64,000 nucleotides of DNA from Ensifer sp. MPMI2T (GTDB lineage Bacteria > Pseudomonadota > Alphaproteobacteria > Rhizobiales > Rhizobiaceae), in assembly GCF_004827385.1 (NCBI RefSeq), contig NZ_SRXN01000021.1:1-64000 (forward strand), written 5' to 3'. This document shows positions 1 to 8,021 of the stretch, one piece after another. The position numbers and the translations under genes were made by a program. Below the pieces are notes generated by a model. The model was not told the DNA's origin. It searched no databases and saw nothing but the letters and a program-made list of their open reading frames with translations. The stretch's first letter is position 1; each line of letters opens with the position of its first letter.

Positions 1-2
1 AT

Positions 3-143
3 GCCGAGACCGGCGTCAAGACCTTCGTCGTCAACCAGCAGGGCATCGTTTACGAAGCAGATCTCGGCCCCAGCACCGAAGCGATCGTGCCGTTCATCGA
101 TCGGTTCAATCCCGATGACAAATGGACCGTGGTGGCGGATTGA
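3..143 (+). CDS. DUF2950 family protein, C-terminal end (partial)
   Basis: Only the last 46 codons are in the window; the start lies off the left edge. The readable tail contains KTFVVNQQGIVYEADLGP and then FNPDDKW before the TGA. This matches my recollection of how DUF2950 proteins end (VNQ-x-G-x-VY-x-x-DLGP). DUF2950 proteins are usually exported and of unknown function, often found near other envelope genes. The tail is followed by IS debris, so its former downstream neighbours may be lost. Confidence 0.6.
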   Translation, partial: AETGVKTFVVNQQGIVYEADLGPSTEAIVPFIDRFNPDDKWTVVAD

Positions 144-540
144 TGATCGAGAAACGAATTCGACGGAAGTTTCCGCGGCAAGAGGGATCAGAGCATACAG
201 AGGGTCGGCGTGTATAACAACGGGGTAGGACCTCCCTCGGGCGGGCCTTAGTGGACAGAGCCGTTTCCATTGGCTACCGCAGCCCCTTCTATCCTGCGCG
301 AAATCGATGAGGGCCCGGGGCACAGCGGTTTTGAAGGGTATCCAGTGCAACTTTTCGAGCTGAAGGCCGATGAGCCCTTCGGACTGTTTGAGATCGCACT
401 CAATCTGAGGATAGGTGTGGCATGCGAGGTGTATCGGCACAAAGCGGCCGTCGCTACGAAGCCTGTTACAGGAAGCAAGACGATCCGCCAGCGTGGGCGT
501 AGCCCACGACGCCGTCTACGGTGCCGGCCTAGAAGTCACG
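144..540. other. Stretch with no recognisable gene
   Basis: About 400 bases between the DUF2950 tail and an IS110 remnant. Short open frames exist on both strands. One minus-strand frame around 270-440 looks protein-like (it contains KLHWIPFKTAVPRALIDF) but has no clear start and I do not recognise it. It may be gene debris. I see no RNA gene or promoter. Confidence 0.4.
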
Positions 541-760
541 GGCAACCAGGCCTGATCGAGCTGGCCTGGCTATGGCTGCGCCACCAACCGCACTCGACAC
601 TGACGCGCTGGGTTTAAGGAGCGCATCGCCCGCAATGGCAGCCGGTTCAAGAAGGCGATGATCGTCGCGCTCGCCCGAACCTGCTAGTCGCACTCTGGAA
701 GTACGGACCGCCGGCGTCGTCATCGAGGGCGCGGACATAAAAAATGTCTGGCCACTATAA
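541..760 (+). pseudogene. IS110-type transposase, C-terminal remnant
   Basis: Three plus-strand frames must be joined to read the end of an IS110-family transposase: LIELAWLWLRHQP at about 552, then FKERIARNG...KKAMIVALAR, then NLLVALWKY and TAGVVIEGAD before a TAA at 758-760. In IS110 transposases this stretch follows the serine-containing transposase_20 region near the C-terminus. At least two frameshifts and the missing N-terminal DEDD part show it is dead. An N-terminal piece of an IS110 transposase lies at 30.6-31.0 kb on the other strand. Confidence 0.6.
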
Positions 761-789
761 TCGTCAGCCACGAGTTGCAGACCTTCCCT

Positions 790-925
790 TGGATCGTGAT
801 CGTCCATTCAACCGCCACCGTCGCCTCCTTGAGCAAAGCGACGGTCATGGACCAATTGGGACCTAACAGTCCGTGCTCAACTCCGGAGAAGTCACCGGTC
901 TCCTGCTGCGGCTCGACATTCCGGC
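790..925 (-). repeat. Dispersed repeat copy A, probable 5' end of an ISKra4-like element
   Basis: This stretch matches 29302-29440 at roughly 80 percent by eye, including the shared blocks CTCCTTGAGCAAAGCGA and GGTCATGGACC versus AGTCATGGACC. Read on the minus strand both copies begin an open frame, here at 848, with MTVALLKEA here and MTIALLKEA in copy B. Here the frame continues VEWTITIQGK, which resembles the start of ISKra4-family transposases; copy B runs on into recognisable ISKra4-like transposase sequence. Both copies are fragments. The family call is an inference. Confidence 0.45.
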
Positions 926-978
926 TTATATGCCAGCGCCCGGCTCGCAGGTATGCCTTCCGTCCGGACCATAGAGCT

Positions 979-1818
979 TTAAATCGGGCGTTCCGCGAAG
1001 ACGCCGATCATAGCCAGGCTATGTAGAATCACTTGCAGGCCGAGAGCGACCTGCGTAACGCCAAGAACAACGGCAAACACCTGCAGCGCCGTTCCAACAA
1101 ATTTCAGGATGGTTTCGGCAAACAGCATCGCCATCCAGTCCAGCGCGAGGATAAGCAGCACAATGCCGCCTACGGTCAACTCGGCGTCGTATCGATTCCC
1201 GGCCAGCGTTGCGAACACGATCACCGCTGCAATCCCATACGGCGTGACTATCGTCGGGAACGCCAGCGGCGTGAAGGCCAGTTTGAGATCGGGCGGTCGG
1301 CTGACCGGTTTCGGGGGATCTGCGGTGCCTGCAGATTGCTGCAGCACTGTTTGCAGAGCCACAAGAAACAGAATCACGCCGCCGGTCAGGGCGAGCACGG
1401 GCAATGAGATCTCGAAATTCTCGAGCATGCTGCGTCCGAGCACACCTGCAAGGGCAAGCGCGGCTGCGGAAAACAGAATCGCTCTTCTTGCCAAAGCACG
1501 GCGAAAGGCGGGATCGAAACCTTGCGTCATGCCGACAAACGGAACCAGAATCTTGATCGGGCCGAGCATCAGGAACAGCATGAAAAAAATCTTGCGCGCA
1601 CCAAATTCCGGTCCCTGCGTCACCGTTCCGGATGGCGCTTGCGCGAATGCAGGCATCGCGAGGAGCACCGAGAGCGCCGCCATCAGACAAAGTGACGTCA
1701 GGCGGTTTCGGCCGAACCGTCGCGGCACGAAAACTTTTGGATCACCGTTGCAGTCGCAGGTGGCAATCGCCATTGCTTTCACCAGAGTCCGCTCATCTAC
1801 TGTCCGGGCAGACGGCAC
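979..1818 (-). CDS. MarC family integral membrane protein
   Basis: A 279-residue frame ending in a MarC (UPF0056) domain of about 200 residues with six hydrophobic segments (for example KIFFMLFLMLGPIKILVPF, then LPVLALTGGVILFLVAL). The first about 70 residues are extra for the family and contain a hydrophobic stretch ending AMPAFAQ, likely a cleavable signal or an added membrane anchor. The start is uncertain: 1818, or Met16 at 1773. MarC proteins have no firmly established function; the old link to multiple antibiotic resistance is not supported. It is the last of four minus-strand genes (aldolase, phosphatase, GH94, MarC), 47 bases after GH94. Confidence 0.82.
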   Translation of the reverse strand: MPSARTVDERTLVKAMAIATCDCNGDPKVFVPRRFGRNRLTSLCLMAALSVLLAMPAFAQAPSGTVTQGPEFGARKIFFMLFLMLGPIKILVPFVGMTQGFDPAFRRALARRAILFSAAALALAGVLGRSMLENFEISLPVLALTGGVILFLVALQTVLQQSAGTADPPKPVSRPPDLKLAFTPLAFPTIVTPYGIAAVIVFATLAGNRYDAELTVGGIVLLILALDWMAMLFAETILKFVGTALQVFAVVLGVTQVALGLQVILHSLAMIGVFAERPI

Positions 1819-1865
1819 GGCCTTCGCAAGGGGAAAAGCCAGCAGAGAGCATTCGATCGTGATCG

Positions 1866-4800
1866 CTAGCCGATTGCGACACGAACATCGTGCGTCAGCC
1901 CGTCGTCACTGAGCGGTATGATCCCCTCGGCAAAAGCGGTTCCGTCCAACGTAACGGAGCGCACTCCCCGGCCCGCCCTCTTCGAGTTGTCGAAACGGAT
2001 GCGGTACGTCGCCGATCCATGTTTGTAGCTCAACTCGTAACCTGACCAACTTGCTGGAACACAGGGCTCAAACCGGAGGGTCTGGCCTTGTCGACGCAGT
2101 CCAAGGATGGCTTCCAGCGCCACTCGATATAACCAGGCGGCTGATCCGGTGTACCAGGTCCAGCCACCACGTCCGGTGTGCGGTGGTGCGCCGTAAACGT
2201 CGGCGCAGACGACATAGGGCTCGACCATATAGTGCTCGGCGTCACGCTGCGTCGCAGCGTGATTAACCGGATTGATCAGGCTCCAAAGCTCCAGGGCGCG
2301 ATCGCCGTCTCCTTGCAGTGCCGACGCGAGCACGAGCCACGCGGCCGCATGGGTGTACTGTCCGCCATTTTCTCGTATGCCGGGAACATAGCCCTTGATG
2401 TAGCCCGGCTGGAGGGCCCCCCTGTCGAACGGCGGGTCGAACAACTGGATGAGCTTGTCTTCTCGGCGCACGAGCCTTTGATAGGCCGCGCTCATCGCCT
2501 TCGACGCACGCTCCTCGTCGGCCAAGCCAGAGATGACGGCCCAAGCCTGCGGAATGGCATCGATCTGGCACTCGTCGTTGGAGGATGAACCGAGAGGCGT
2601 GCCGTCGTCAAAATAGGCGCGGCGATACCAGGCGCCGTCCCAAGCATGTGCTTCCAGGGCAGCGCGCAGTTCCTCGGCGCGTTCGAGGCACCACTTGGCA
2701 CGGCCTTCATCGCCGCGCGAAGATGCGGTCATCGCAAATGAATTCAGTACCGTCAGAAAGAACCAGCCGTTCCAAACGCTTTCACCTCTGCCACCGGCTC
2801 CAACCTTGTTCATGCCATCGTTCCAGTCGCCTGTTCCCATGAGCGGCAAGCCGTGTCGGCCGAGCCGGAACCCGTGCTCCAATGCGCGGACGCAGTGCTC
2901 GTAGACGGTACCGGCCCCTTCGCTGAGTACAGGAACGCCGAAATCCTCTTCCTGATCCTCCTTCAGTAGTGGTGATGTGATGAAGGGCACCCGCTCATCA
3001 AGCAGGTGAGCATCGCCAGTAATCGAAACATAATGGTGAACCACGAAAGGCAGAAAATACAGGTCATCCGTCATGCGCGTGCGCACCCCGACGCCGGACG
3101 GAGGATGCCACCAGTGTTGGACGTCGCCCTCCGTAAATTGGCGGCCGGCCGCCCGCAGAATCTGCGAACGGGTCTCATTCGGCGCACTGTGGACCAATGC
3201 CATCACATCCTGGAGCTGATCCCTGAAGCCGAACGCGCCTCCGGACTGATAGAAGGCAGAGCGCGCCCAGACGCGACAAGCGAGCACCTGGTACAACAGC
3301 CAACGATTCATCATGACGTTCAAGCCGACGTCCGGCGTTGAAACCTGCACGGCATTGAGAATGTCGTCCCATTGACGAGATATGACGGCGAAGCTTTCAC
3401 GAGCACGATCGGCTTCGGCATGTTCGCGAACAAGCCGGCGGACCTCGTCGAGCCCTGCTGCCTGTCCAAGAACAAAGATAATCTCCTTGCTCTCGCCAGG
3501 TGCCAACGAAATACCTACCATCAGTGCTCCGCAGGGATCTTGCAGGGAACCGAAACTTTCCGCCAGGCTGGTTCGCTCCAGGGCCGCCGGCCGAAAAACG
3601 GAACCGTATCTGCCCAGAAACTCCGTGCGATCGGACGTGGATGAACTCGCGGCTGGACTGGCGGCCACAAATGCCAGTTTTCCAGCAAAGTCGGCGGCCC
3701 ATGGGTTCCGCGCCACGATGGCTCCCGAAGGGGCATCGCGTTCGCAGACGACCTGCATCGCAGCGTCTTCACGGTGCGTGCCCAGAACCCACTCGACGAA
3801 ATACGTTGCCGACAGATGGCGAGTCTTGGAGTCATTGTTGATCAATCCGAGACGAACGATCTTGATTTCGTCATTCGGCGGAACATGCACGGTTAATGCC
3901 TGATGGAGCGTTCGACTGTCGCTTTCATAACGACTGTAGCCCTGGCCATGCCGAACGGTCACGAACGCTCGCTCTCCGAGTGGCAAGGGCGTCGGAGTCC
4001 AGACCACCCCGGTCTCTTCGTCCCGCAAGTAAACGACCTCGCCAGGCGTGTCTGAAACCGGGTCGTTCGACCAAGGCGTCAACCGGTTCATTTGGCTGTT
4101 GCCGGCCCAGGAATAGCCAAGCCCGGCCTCCGTCGTTAGGCAGCCAAAACTCGGGTTTGCGATGACGTTGCTCCACGGAGCCGGGGGCAGTGCCAGCGGT
4201 TGCGAATTGATCCCGTCCACCGCAACGACGTATTCGCGCCCGTCGAGGGTGAAGCCTCCGAATCCGTTCCAAAACAGCAGATTCTTCACTGGGGCGGATG
4301 CAGGTTCCTTGAGTACGTCGCTTGCTCGCGACGTCCGCGCCTGTGAAGAAAGCGATGCAACCGAGTCTTGCCGATCAAACTGCTTGGCGAGTGAACCCGA
4401 TCTACTCGACAAGACGACGCGCGCGGCGACGGCGATCGTTTCCACTTGATCGTCCGAGGCGGTGGCGGCTGACAAGACAAAGACTCCTCCTGGCTTGCCC
4501 AGCATGTCGGCTTCCGAGCCAGCTTGCAGCGTCTTGATCAATCGCTTTGCGCTTGTGGCGCCTCGCCCATCAAACAAGACAAGGTCGAATTGCAGACCTC
4601 GGCGGCGGCTGAAGTCGTGCGCCATCGTGATCTCACGAACAAGTGCCTTGTCGCCGTCGCGATCGATGCGAACCAACACGATCGGAAGATCGCCGGAGAT
4701 TCCGTGAGCCCATAGAGCCGCCCGATCCAATCGGTTTCTCTTGAATGGAACCGCCTGCCGCATGGTCGGGTTGGCAAACGCGATGCAGCCAGCCAGGCGG

Positions 4801-5774
4801 TTAAATAGGGAGACCTTGTTTGCAGTCAGCTTCAAGTCGCGACATTCGGTTTGATAATTCTCCAGCGCGTCGGAGAATGTCTCATCGACCGCATCGATGC
4901 TCGAGTATCGCTCGGCGATTGCCCGGACTGCCAATTCGTCGTCGGCGGCTCCCGTCACGAAAGCCACGCGCGCCGTAGCGCCAGGCTCCAGATGGACGGT
5001 CCGTCGCAGACAGAACACCGGATCGAGAACCGGGCCTGTCGTCCTGGAAAGCGTTGTGCCTGCGTCAAATGCCGCGGGGTTTGACGGCGTGCGGCCACGT
5101 CCAAGGAATCTCAGTCGATCGGTCTCATACTGGAGCGCGTCGCCGACCTGCTGACTAGACGACGAAATATGAACTGCCCAGACTGGTCTTTCTTCTGCAT
5201 GGCGCGGCCTGCGACGCGCAAACAGGGCACCCGTAACATCGTCGTAGTCTGTTTCCACAAAGAGCTTGGCAAACGCCGGGTGCGCCCGGTCCGCGCGGCG
5301 ATTGTTCATGCAGACCTCAGAATAGCTGGTGAATTCGAGACTTCGTTTCCTCTTGCCATGGTTGACGACCGTAAGCGCCCGCACTTCTGCGTCGGCATCT
5401 GGTGCGATGCAGACTTTCCAGGAAATATCGATGTCTTCGGCACCACAGCGGAACTCAGCCTTGTCTCCATGAAAAGCGTGCTCGTAGATGTTTTCAGGCC
5501 GGAAAACAGGTTGCTTTCCGATGGACCACAGCGTGTTGTCTGCCAAGTCTCGAACGTAGCAAAACTGCCCCCAGCAATCGCGTGTGACGTCCTCTCGCCA
5601 TCGAGTAACGTCAATGTCCCGCCAAGTGCCGCAACCGGCGCCTGCGCCAGTGACCATGACGCTGTAGCGACCATTGGCGAGCAATGCGACAGCATGCCCG
5701 GAATCCATCATCTCGGGAACGCTACTGTGTCTCGCCTTAGACACGTCATGGCCGTCGACCGATTTTGCCATCAA
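1866..5774 (-). CDS. GH94 phosphorylase, NdvB C-terminal-like (possible 1,2-beta-oligoglucan phosphorylase)
   Basis: A 1302-residue cytoplasmic protein related to the C-terminal half of the cyclic beta-1,2-glucan synthase NdvB. Two beta-sandwich (PF06165-like) modules lie at about residues 40-300 and 500-760, then an (alpha/alpha)6 GH94 catalytic region at about 850-1260 with GDWNDGM at 982-988, a motif conserved in GH94 phosphorylases. The glycosyltransferase half of NdvB (about 2800 residues) is absent, so it should degrade rather than build glucan. GH94 enzymes use phosphate to cut beta-glucosides and release alpha-glucose-1-phosphate. The nearby PF10091 glucanase and phosphatase/aldolase genes favour a beta-1,2-glucan substrate, but cellobiose-type specificity cannot be excluded. 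First ATG of the frame taken as start; 90 bases after the phosphatase gene. Confidence 0.82.
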   Translation of the reverse strand: MMAKSVDGHDVSKARHSSVPEMMDSGHAVALLANGRYSVMVTGAGAGCGTWRDIDVTRWREDVTRDCWGQFCYVRDLADNTLWSIGKQPVFRPENIYEHAFHGDKAEFRCGAEDIDISWKVCIAPDADAEVRALTVVNHGKRKRSLEFTSYSEVCMNNRRADRAHPAFAKLFVETDYDDVTGALFARRRPRHAEERPVWAVHISSSSQQVGDALQYETDRLRFLGRGRTPSNPAAFDAGTTLSRTTGPVLDPVFCLRRTVHLEPGATARVAFVTGAADDELAVRAIAERYSSIDAVDETFSDALENYQTECRDLKLTANKVSLFNRLAGCIAFANPTMRQAVPFKRNRLDRAALWAHGISGDLPIVLVRIDRDGDKALVREITMAHDFSRRRGLQFDLVLFDGRGATSAKRLIKTLQAGSEADMLGKPGGVFVLSAATASDDQVETIAVAARVVLSSRSGSLAKQFDRQDSVASLSSQARTSRASDVLKEPASAPVKNLLFWNGFGGFTLDGREYVVAVDGINSQPLALPPAPWSNVIANPSFGCLTTEAGLGYSWAGNSQMNRLTPWSNDPVSDTPGEVVYLRDEETGVVWTPTPLPLGERAFVTVRHGQGYSRYESDSRTLHQALTVHVPPNDEIKIVRLGLINNDSKTRHLSATYFVEWVLGTHREDAAMQVVCERDAPSGAIVARNPWAADFAGKLAFVAASPAASSSTSDRTEFLGRYGSVFRPAALERTSLAESFGSLQDPCGALMVGISLAPGESKEIIFVLGQAAGLDEVRRLVREHAEADRARESFAVISRQWDDILNAVQVSTPDVGLNVMMNRWLLYQVLACRVWARSAFYQSGGAFGFRDQLQDVMALVHSAPNETRSQILRAAGRQFTEGDVQHWWHPPSGVGVRTRMTDDLYFLPFVVHHYVSITGDAHLLDERVPFITSPLLKEDQEEDFGVPVLSEGAGTVYEHCVRALEHGFRLGRHGLPLMGTGDWNDGMNKVGAGGRGESVWNGWFFLTVLNSFAMTASSRGDEGRAKWCLERAEELRAALEAHAWDGAWYRRAYFDDGTPLGSSSNDECQIDAIPQAWAVISGLADEERASKAMSAAYQRLVRREDKLIQLFDPPFDRGALQPGYIKGYVPGIRENGGQYTHAAAWLVLASALQGDGDRALELWSLINPVNHAATQRDAEHYMVEPYVVCADVYGAPPHTGRGGWTWYTGSAAWLYRVALEAILGLRRQGQTLRFEPCVPASWSGYELSYKHGSATYRIRFDNSKRAGRGVRSVTLDGTAFAEGIIPLSDDGLTHDVRVAIG

Positions 5775-5864
5775 CGTTTTTCCTACCTTAACGACAAGTC
5801 GAATCGCCGACGCAGACTGCGCAAGGGCGGTGCCACCGGTCTACCCTCAGCGCTCCTCGGGTTG

Positions 5865-6434
5865 CTAGCCAGCGAGGTGTCCATTCCAGATTCTCACTGC
5901 GGGTATTTCGTGGTAGTAGGCGAGAACGCTGAATGTGCCCGTATTCAGGAGAAAATGCTGCCCTGCACGCGGGGGCAGTCCAATCCATCTCGCAGCAAGC
6001 ACGCGCAGCACGTGCCCATGTGCGAAGAGGGCAACATCGCCGTCAGCAGCCCGCACTCGGGCCACAACCTGATCCACACGAGCGCCAACTTGCGACGGTG
6101 TCTCACCGCCCGGGCATCCATCCCGGAAAATCAACCAGTCCGCCCTTTTTGCCTCGATTTGCTGAGGCGTCAGGCCCTCGTATTCGCCGTAGTTCCATTC
6201 CATCAAGCCTGGATCGACGATGGCCGTCTCGCCGAGGCCCGCCAAGTCACAAGTCTCCCGGGCGCGCTGCAGCGGGCTTACGAGAACGAGCGCAAACGTC
6301 TGCCTGGCCAGCACCGGCCGCATCCTTTCCGCCTGTCGTCGTCCGTTATCGGTCAAGGGGATTTCTGTTGTGCCGGTGTGTTGTCCGCTCAGGCTCCATT
6401 CGGTCTCCCCATGCCTGATCACGAATACGTTCAC
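5865..6434 (-). CDS. Histidine phosphatase family protein (phosphoglycerate mutase-like)
   Basis: A 189-residue protein of the histidine phosphatase superfamily. The N-terminal RHGETEW holds the phosphohistidine motif; SPLQRARET, the acidic ELM-like MEWNYGEYEG and the second histidine in FAHGHVLR follow in the usual order. I chose the GTG at 6434 because GGAGGG sits six bases upstream (6441-6446) and because a start in this position puts RHG at the very N-terminus, as in the family; the frame stays open upstream to 6659 but that part is low-complexity and proline/arginine rich. It may be a cofactor-dependent phosphoglycerate mutase or a sugar-phosphate phosphatase. It lies between aldolase and GH94 genes, which suits glycolysis. 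Confidence 0.83.
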   Translation of the reverse strand: MNVFVIRHGETEWSLSGQHTGTTEIPLTDNGRRQAERMRPVLARQTFALVLVSPLQRARETCDLAGLGETAIVDPGLMEWNYGEYEGLTPQQIEAKRADWLIFRDGCPGGETPSQVGARVDQVVARVRAADGDVALFAHGHVLRVLAARWIGLPPRAGQHFLLNTGTFSVLAYYHEIPAVRIWNGHLAG

Positions 6435-6532
6435 GTCCAGCCCTCCCAGAGGTTTCAGCGTCCCGTTCAACTGGCGCCGGGATGCGCCGCCAGCGGAATC
6501 ACCCGTAGCCCGATTGGCCGCGATGCGGTCGA

Positions 6533-7561
6533 CTACCCGCCGGCTGATGCCGCCTCCATCTGATCGGTGTATGCCCCGAGACTGGCCGCCCCGTTGCAGC
6601 GAGCCCGGTGGTGAAGAGCCTGCTGACCCAGCTTCAGGTTCTCGTCGCGCCCATGCCACGCCGTCAACGCCGGATCCTGGAGTGCGCGCCCATAGGAAAA
6701 ACTGATCTTCCAGGGCTTGGGCCCGGGCAGTCGGTTGATCGCGTTCAGGTGAGCGGTGGCAGTCCGGTCGTCCTGGCCGCCCGACAAGAACACGATGCCG
6801 GGAACCGCCGCGGGGACGTGCCGACGCAAACAGCGGAGTGTGGCGACTGCAACCTCCTGGACCTTAGCCGGACGAGAGCACGCCTCGCCCGCGATCACCA
6901 TGTTGGGCTTGAGCAGCATGTGCTCCAGCACGACACGCTGCTCGAAGAGGGCCTGGAACACGGCGTGAAGGACCACGCCAGTGACCTCCTCGCAGCGCTC
7001 GATTGTGTGCGATCCGTCCATCAACACTTCCGGTTCGACGATCGGCACGAGATGCTGCTCCTGACAGAGCGCAGCGTATCGGCCCAGGGCGTGTGCATTG
7101 GCACGCACGCATGCGGTGCTCGGCAAGCCGTCCGCAATACGAATGACTGCACGCCACTTCGCGAAGCGGGCGCCCATACTGCGGTACTCGGAGAGGCGAT
7201 CCCGAAGCCCGTCGAGCCCTTCAGTGATCTTCTCGTCGGAAGAGCCGGCGAGAGGCTTCGCGCCGGTATCAACCTTGATGCCAGGAAGAATCCCCCGGTC
7301 GGAGAGGAGTTGAGCGAACGAGACCCCACTGGAGCTCTTCTGGCGGATAGTCTCATCGTACATGATGACACCGCTGATGAACTCTGCCGCGCCCGCGGAG
7401 GTAAAGAGCATTTCACGGTAGGCGCGCCGGCTTTGCTCGGTGGACCGGATTTTGAGCGCGTCGAACCGCTTGGTCAAAGTGGGGACGGTTTCATCCGCCG
7501 CCAGAATGCCCTTCCCCTTTGCGACTAGCGCCGTCGCGATGCTCCCCAGATCGTGATTCAT
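6533..7561 (-). CDS. fbaB: Class I fructose-bisphosphate aldolase
   Basis: 342 residues, the normal length for a class I (Schiff-base) aldolase. It opens with LVAKGKGILAADE, and has KWRAVI near residue 135 and the Schiff-base region LLKPNMVI with Lys218; the glycolytic PEVLMDGSH and SGGQ motifs are also present. It splits fructose-1,6-bisphosphate to dihydroxyacetone phosphate and glyceraldehyde-3-phosphate without a metal. It heads a minus-strand series of four genes. A perfect FNR/FixK-type box is centred about 57 bases upstream of the ATG, so oxygen-controlled transcription is likely. A broken acetate kinase end lies just upstream in the same direction. Rhizobia usually carry another aldolase on the chromosome, so this would be an accessory enzyme. 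Confidence 0.93.
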   Translation of the reverse strand: MNHDLGSIATALVAKGKGILAADETVPTLTKRFDALKIRSTEQSRRAYREMLFTSAGAAEFISGVIMYDETIRQKSSSGVSFAQLLSDRGILPGIKVDTGAKPLAGSSDEKITEGLDGLRDRLSEYRSMGARFAKWRAVIRIADGLPSTACVRANAHALGRYAALCQEQHLVPIVEPEVLMDGSHTIERCEEVTGVVLHAVFQALFEQRVVLEHMLLKPNMVIAGEACSRPAKVQEVAVATLRCLRRHVPAAVPGIVFLSGGQDDRTATAHLNAINRLPGPKPWKISFSYGRALQDPALTAWHGRDENLKLGQQALHHRARCNGAASLGAYTDQMEAASAGG

Positions 7562-7611
7562 CGTGCATCCTCTGGTCTTCGAAAGAATATCAGTCGAGAT
7601 CAGAACTGGCT

Positions 7612-7625
7612 TTGACTTCGATCAA
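7612..7625. promoter_or_regulatory. FNR/FixK-type box upstream of the aldolase gene
   Basis: TTGAC-TTCG-ATCAA fits the FNR/FixK consensus TTGAY-N4-RTCAA at every fixed base. Its centre is 57-58 bases before the aldolase ATG at 7561. If it acts at -41.5, transcription would start near 7577, leaving a leader of about 16 bases. It sits after the stop codon of the acetate kinase remnant (7639). The site is seen directly; activity is inferred. Confidence 0.55.
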
Positions 7626-7638
7626 CAGGACGCGAAAT

Positions 7639-7790
7639 TCAATTTCGCTTGGCCCGTTCCAACGCGTGCTGGGCGACCATCAGTTCTTCGTCGGTCGGGA
7701 CAATGAGCAAGCAATGCGGCGTCTTCGCTCGACATCTCCAGCTTTGCTGCTGCGTTGGTGGGTGAATGGAACGTGGCTCCTTGCGCTCGA
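7639..7790 (-). pseudogene. ackA: Acetate kinase, C-terminal remnant
   Basis: The minus strand reads [17 protein letters not shown] before a TGA at 7641-7639. This is the well-known end of acetate kinases (VIPTDEEL-x-IA-x-x-T). Just before it, in a different frame, [12 protein letters not shown] matches the ISxxDSxVAV stretch that comes earlier in the family, so there is a frameshift and everything N-terminal is missing. Acetate kinase normally converts the acetyl-phosphate made by phosphoketolase into ATP and acetate, and the phosphoketolase gene is adjacent. The remnant points toward the aldolase gene, so the ancestral order was probably ackA-fba. Confidence 0.55.
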
Positions 7791-8021
7791 GCTTCGTTGT
7801 GCTGCGTCGGCCAAATCTTCGAGCCCCGGACCGCATCTGCGACGCCGCACTTTGCGGTCCGAGTCGTGGAGCGATTCATGTTCGAACAAGGCAGCCTGAT
7901 TGATTCAACGCAATGCCCAGTCGATGAAATTGAAGTAAAGTTTTGGTTTTGGCTGACGTGCCTCCTTCGCTGCTCAGCCGCAGCTTGTGATGGCGCGTGC
8001 CTGTGTCGAGAGGAGCGACCC

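Noticed and set aside
5169..6563. 464-residue plus-strand frame opposite GH94 and the phosphatase
   Set aside because: It spans two convincing genes on the other strand and their intergenic gap, has no ribosome site and no recognisable domain.
7900..7913. Possible FixK box upstream of xfp (TTGAT-TCAA-CGCAA)
   Set aside because: The right half-site keeps only three of five consensus bases. I mention it in the xfp entry but do not list it as a site.
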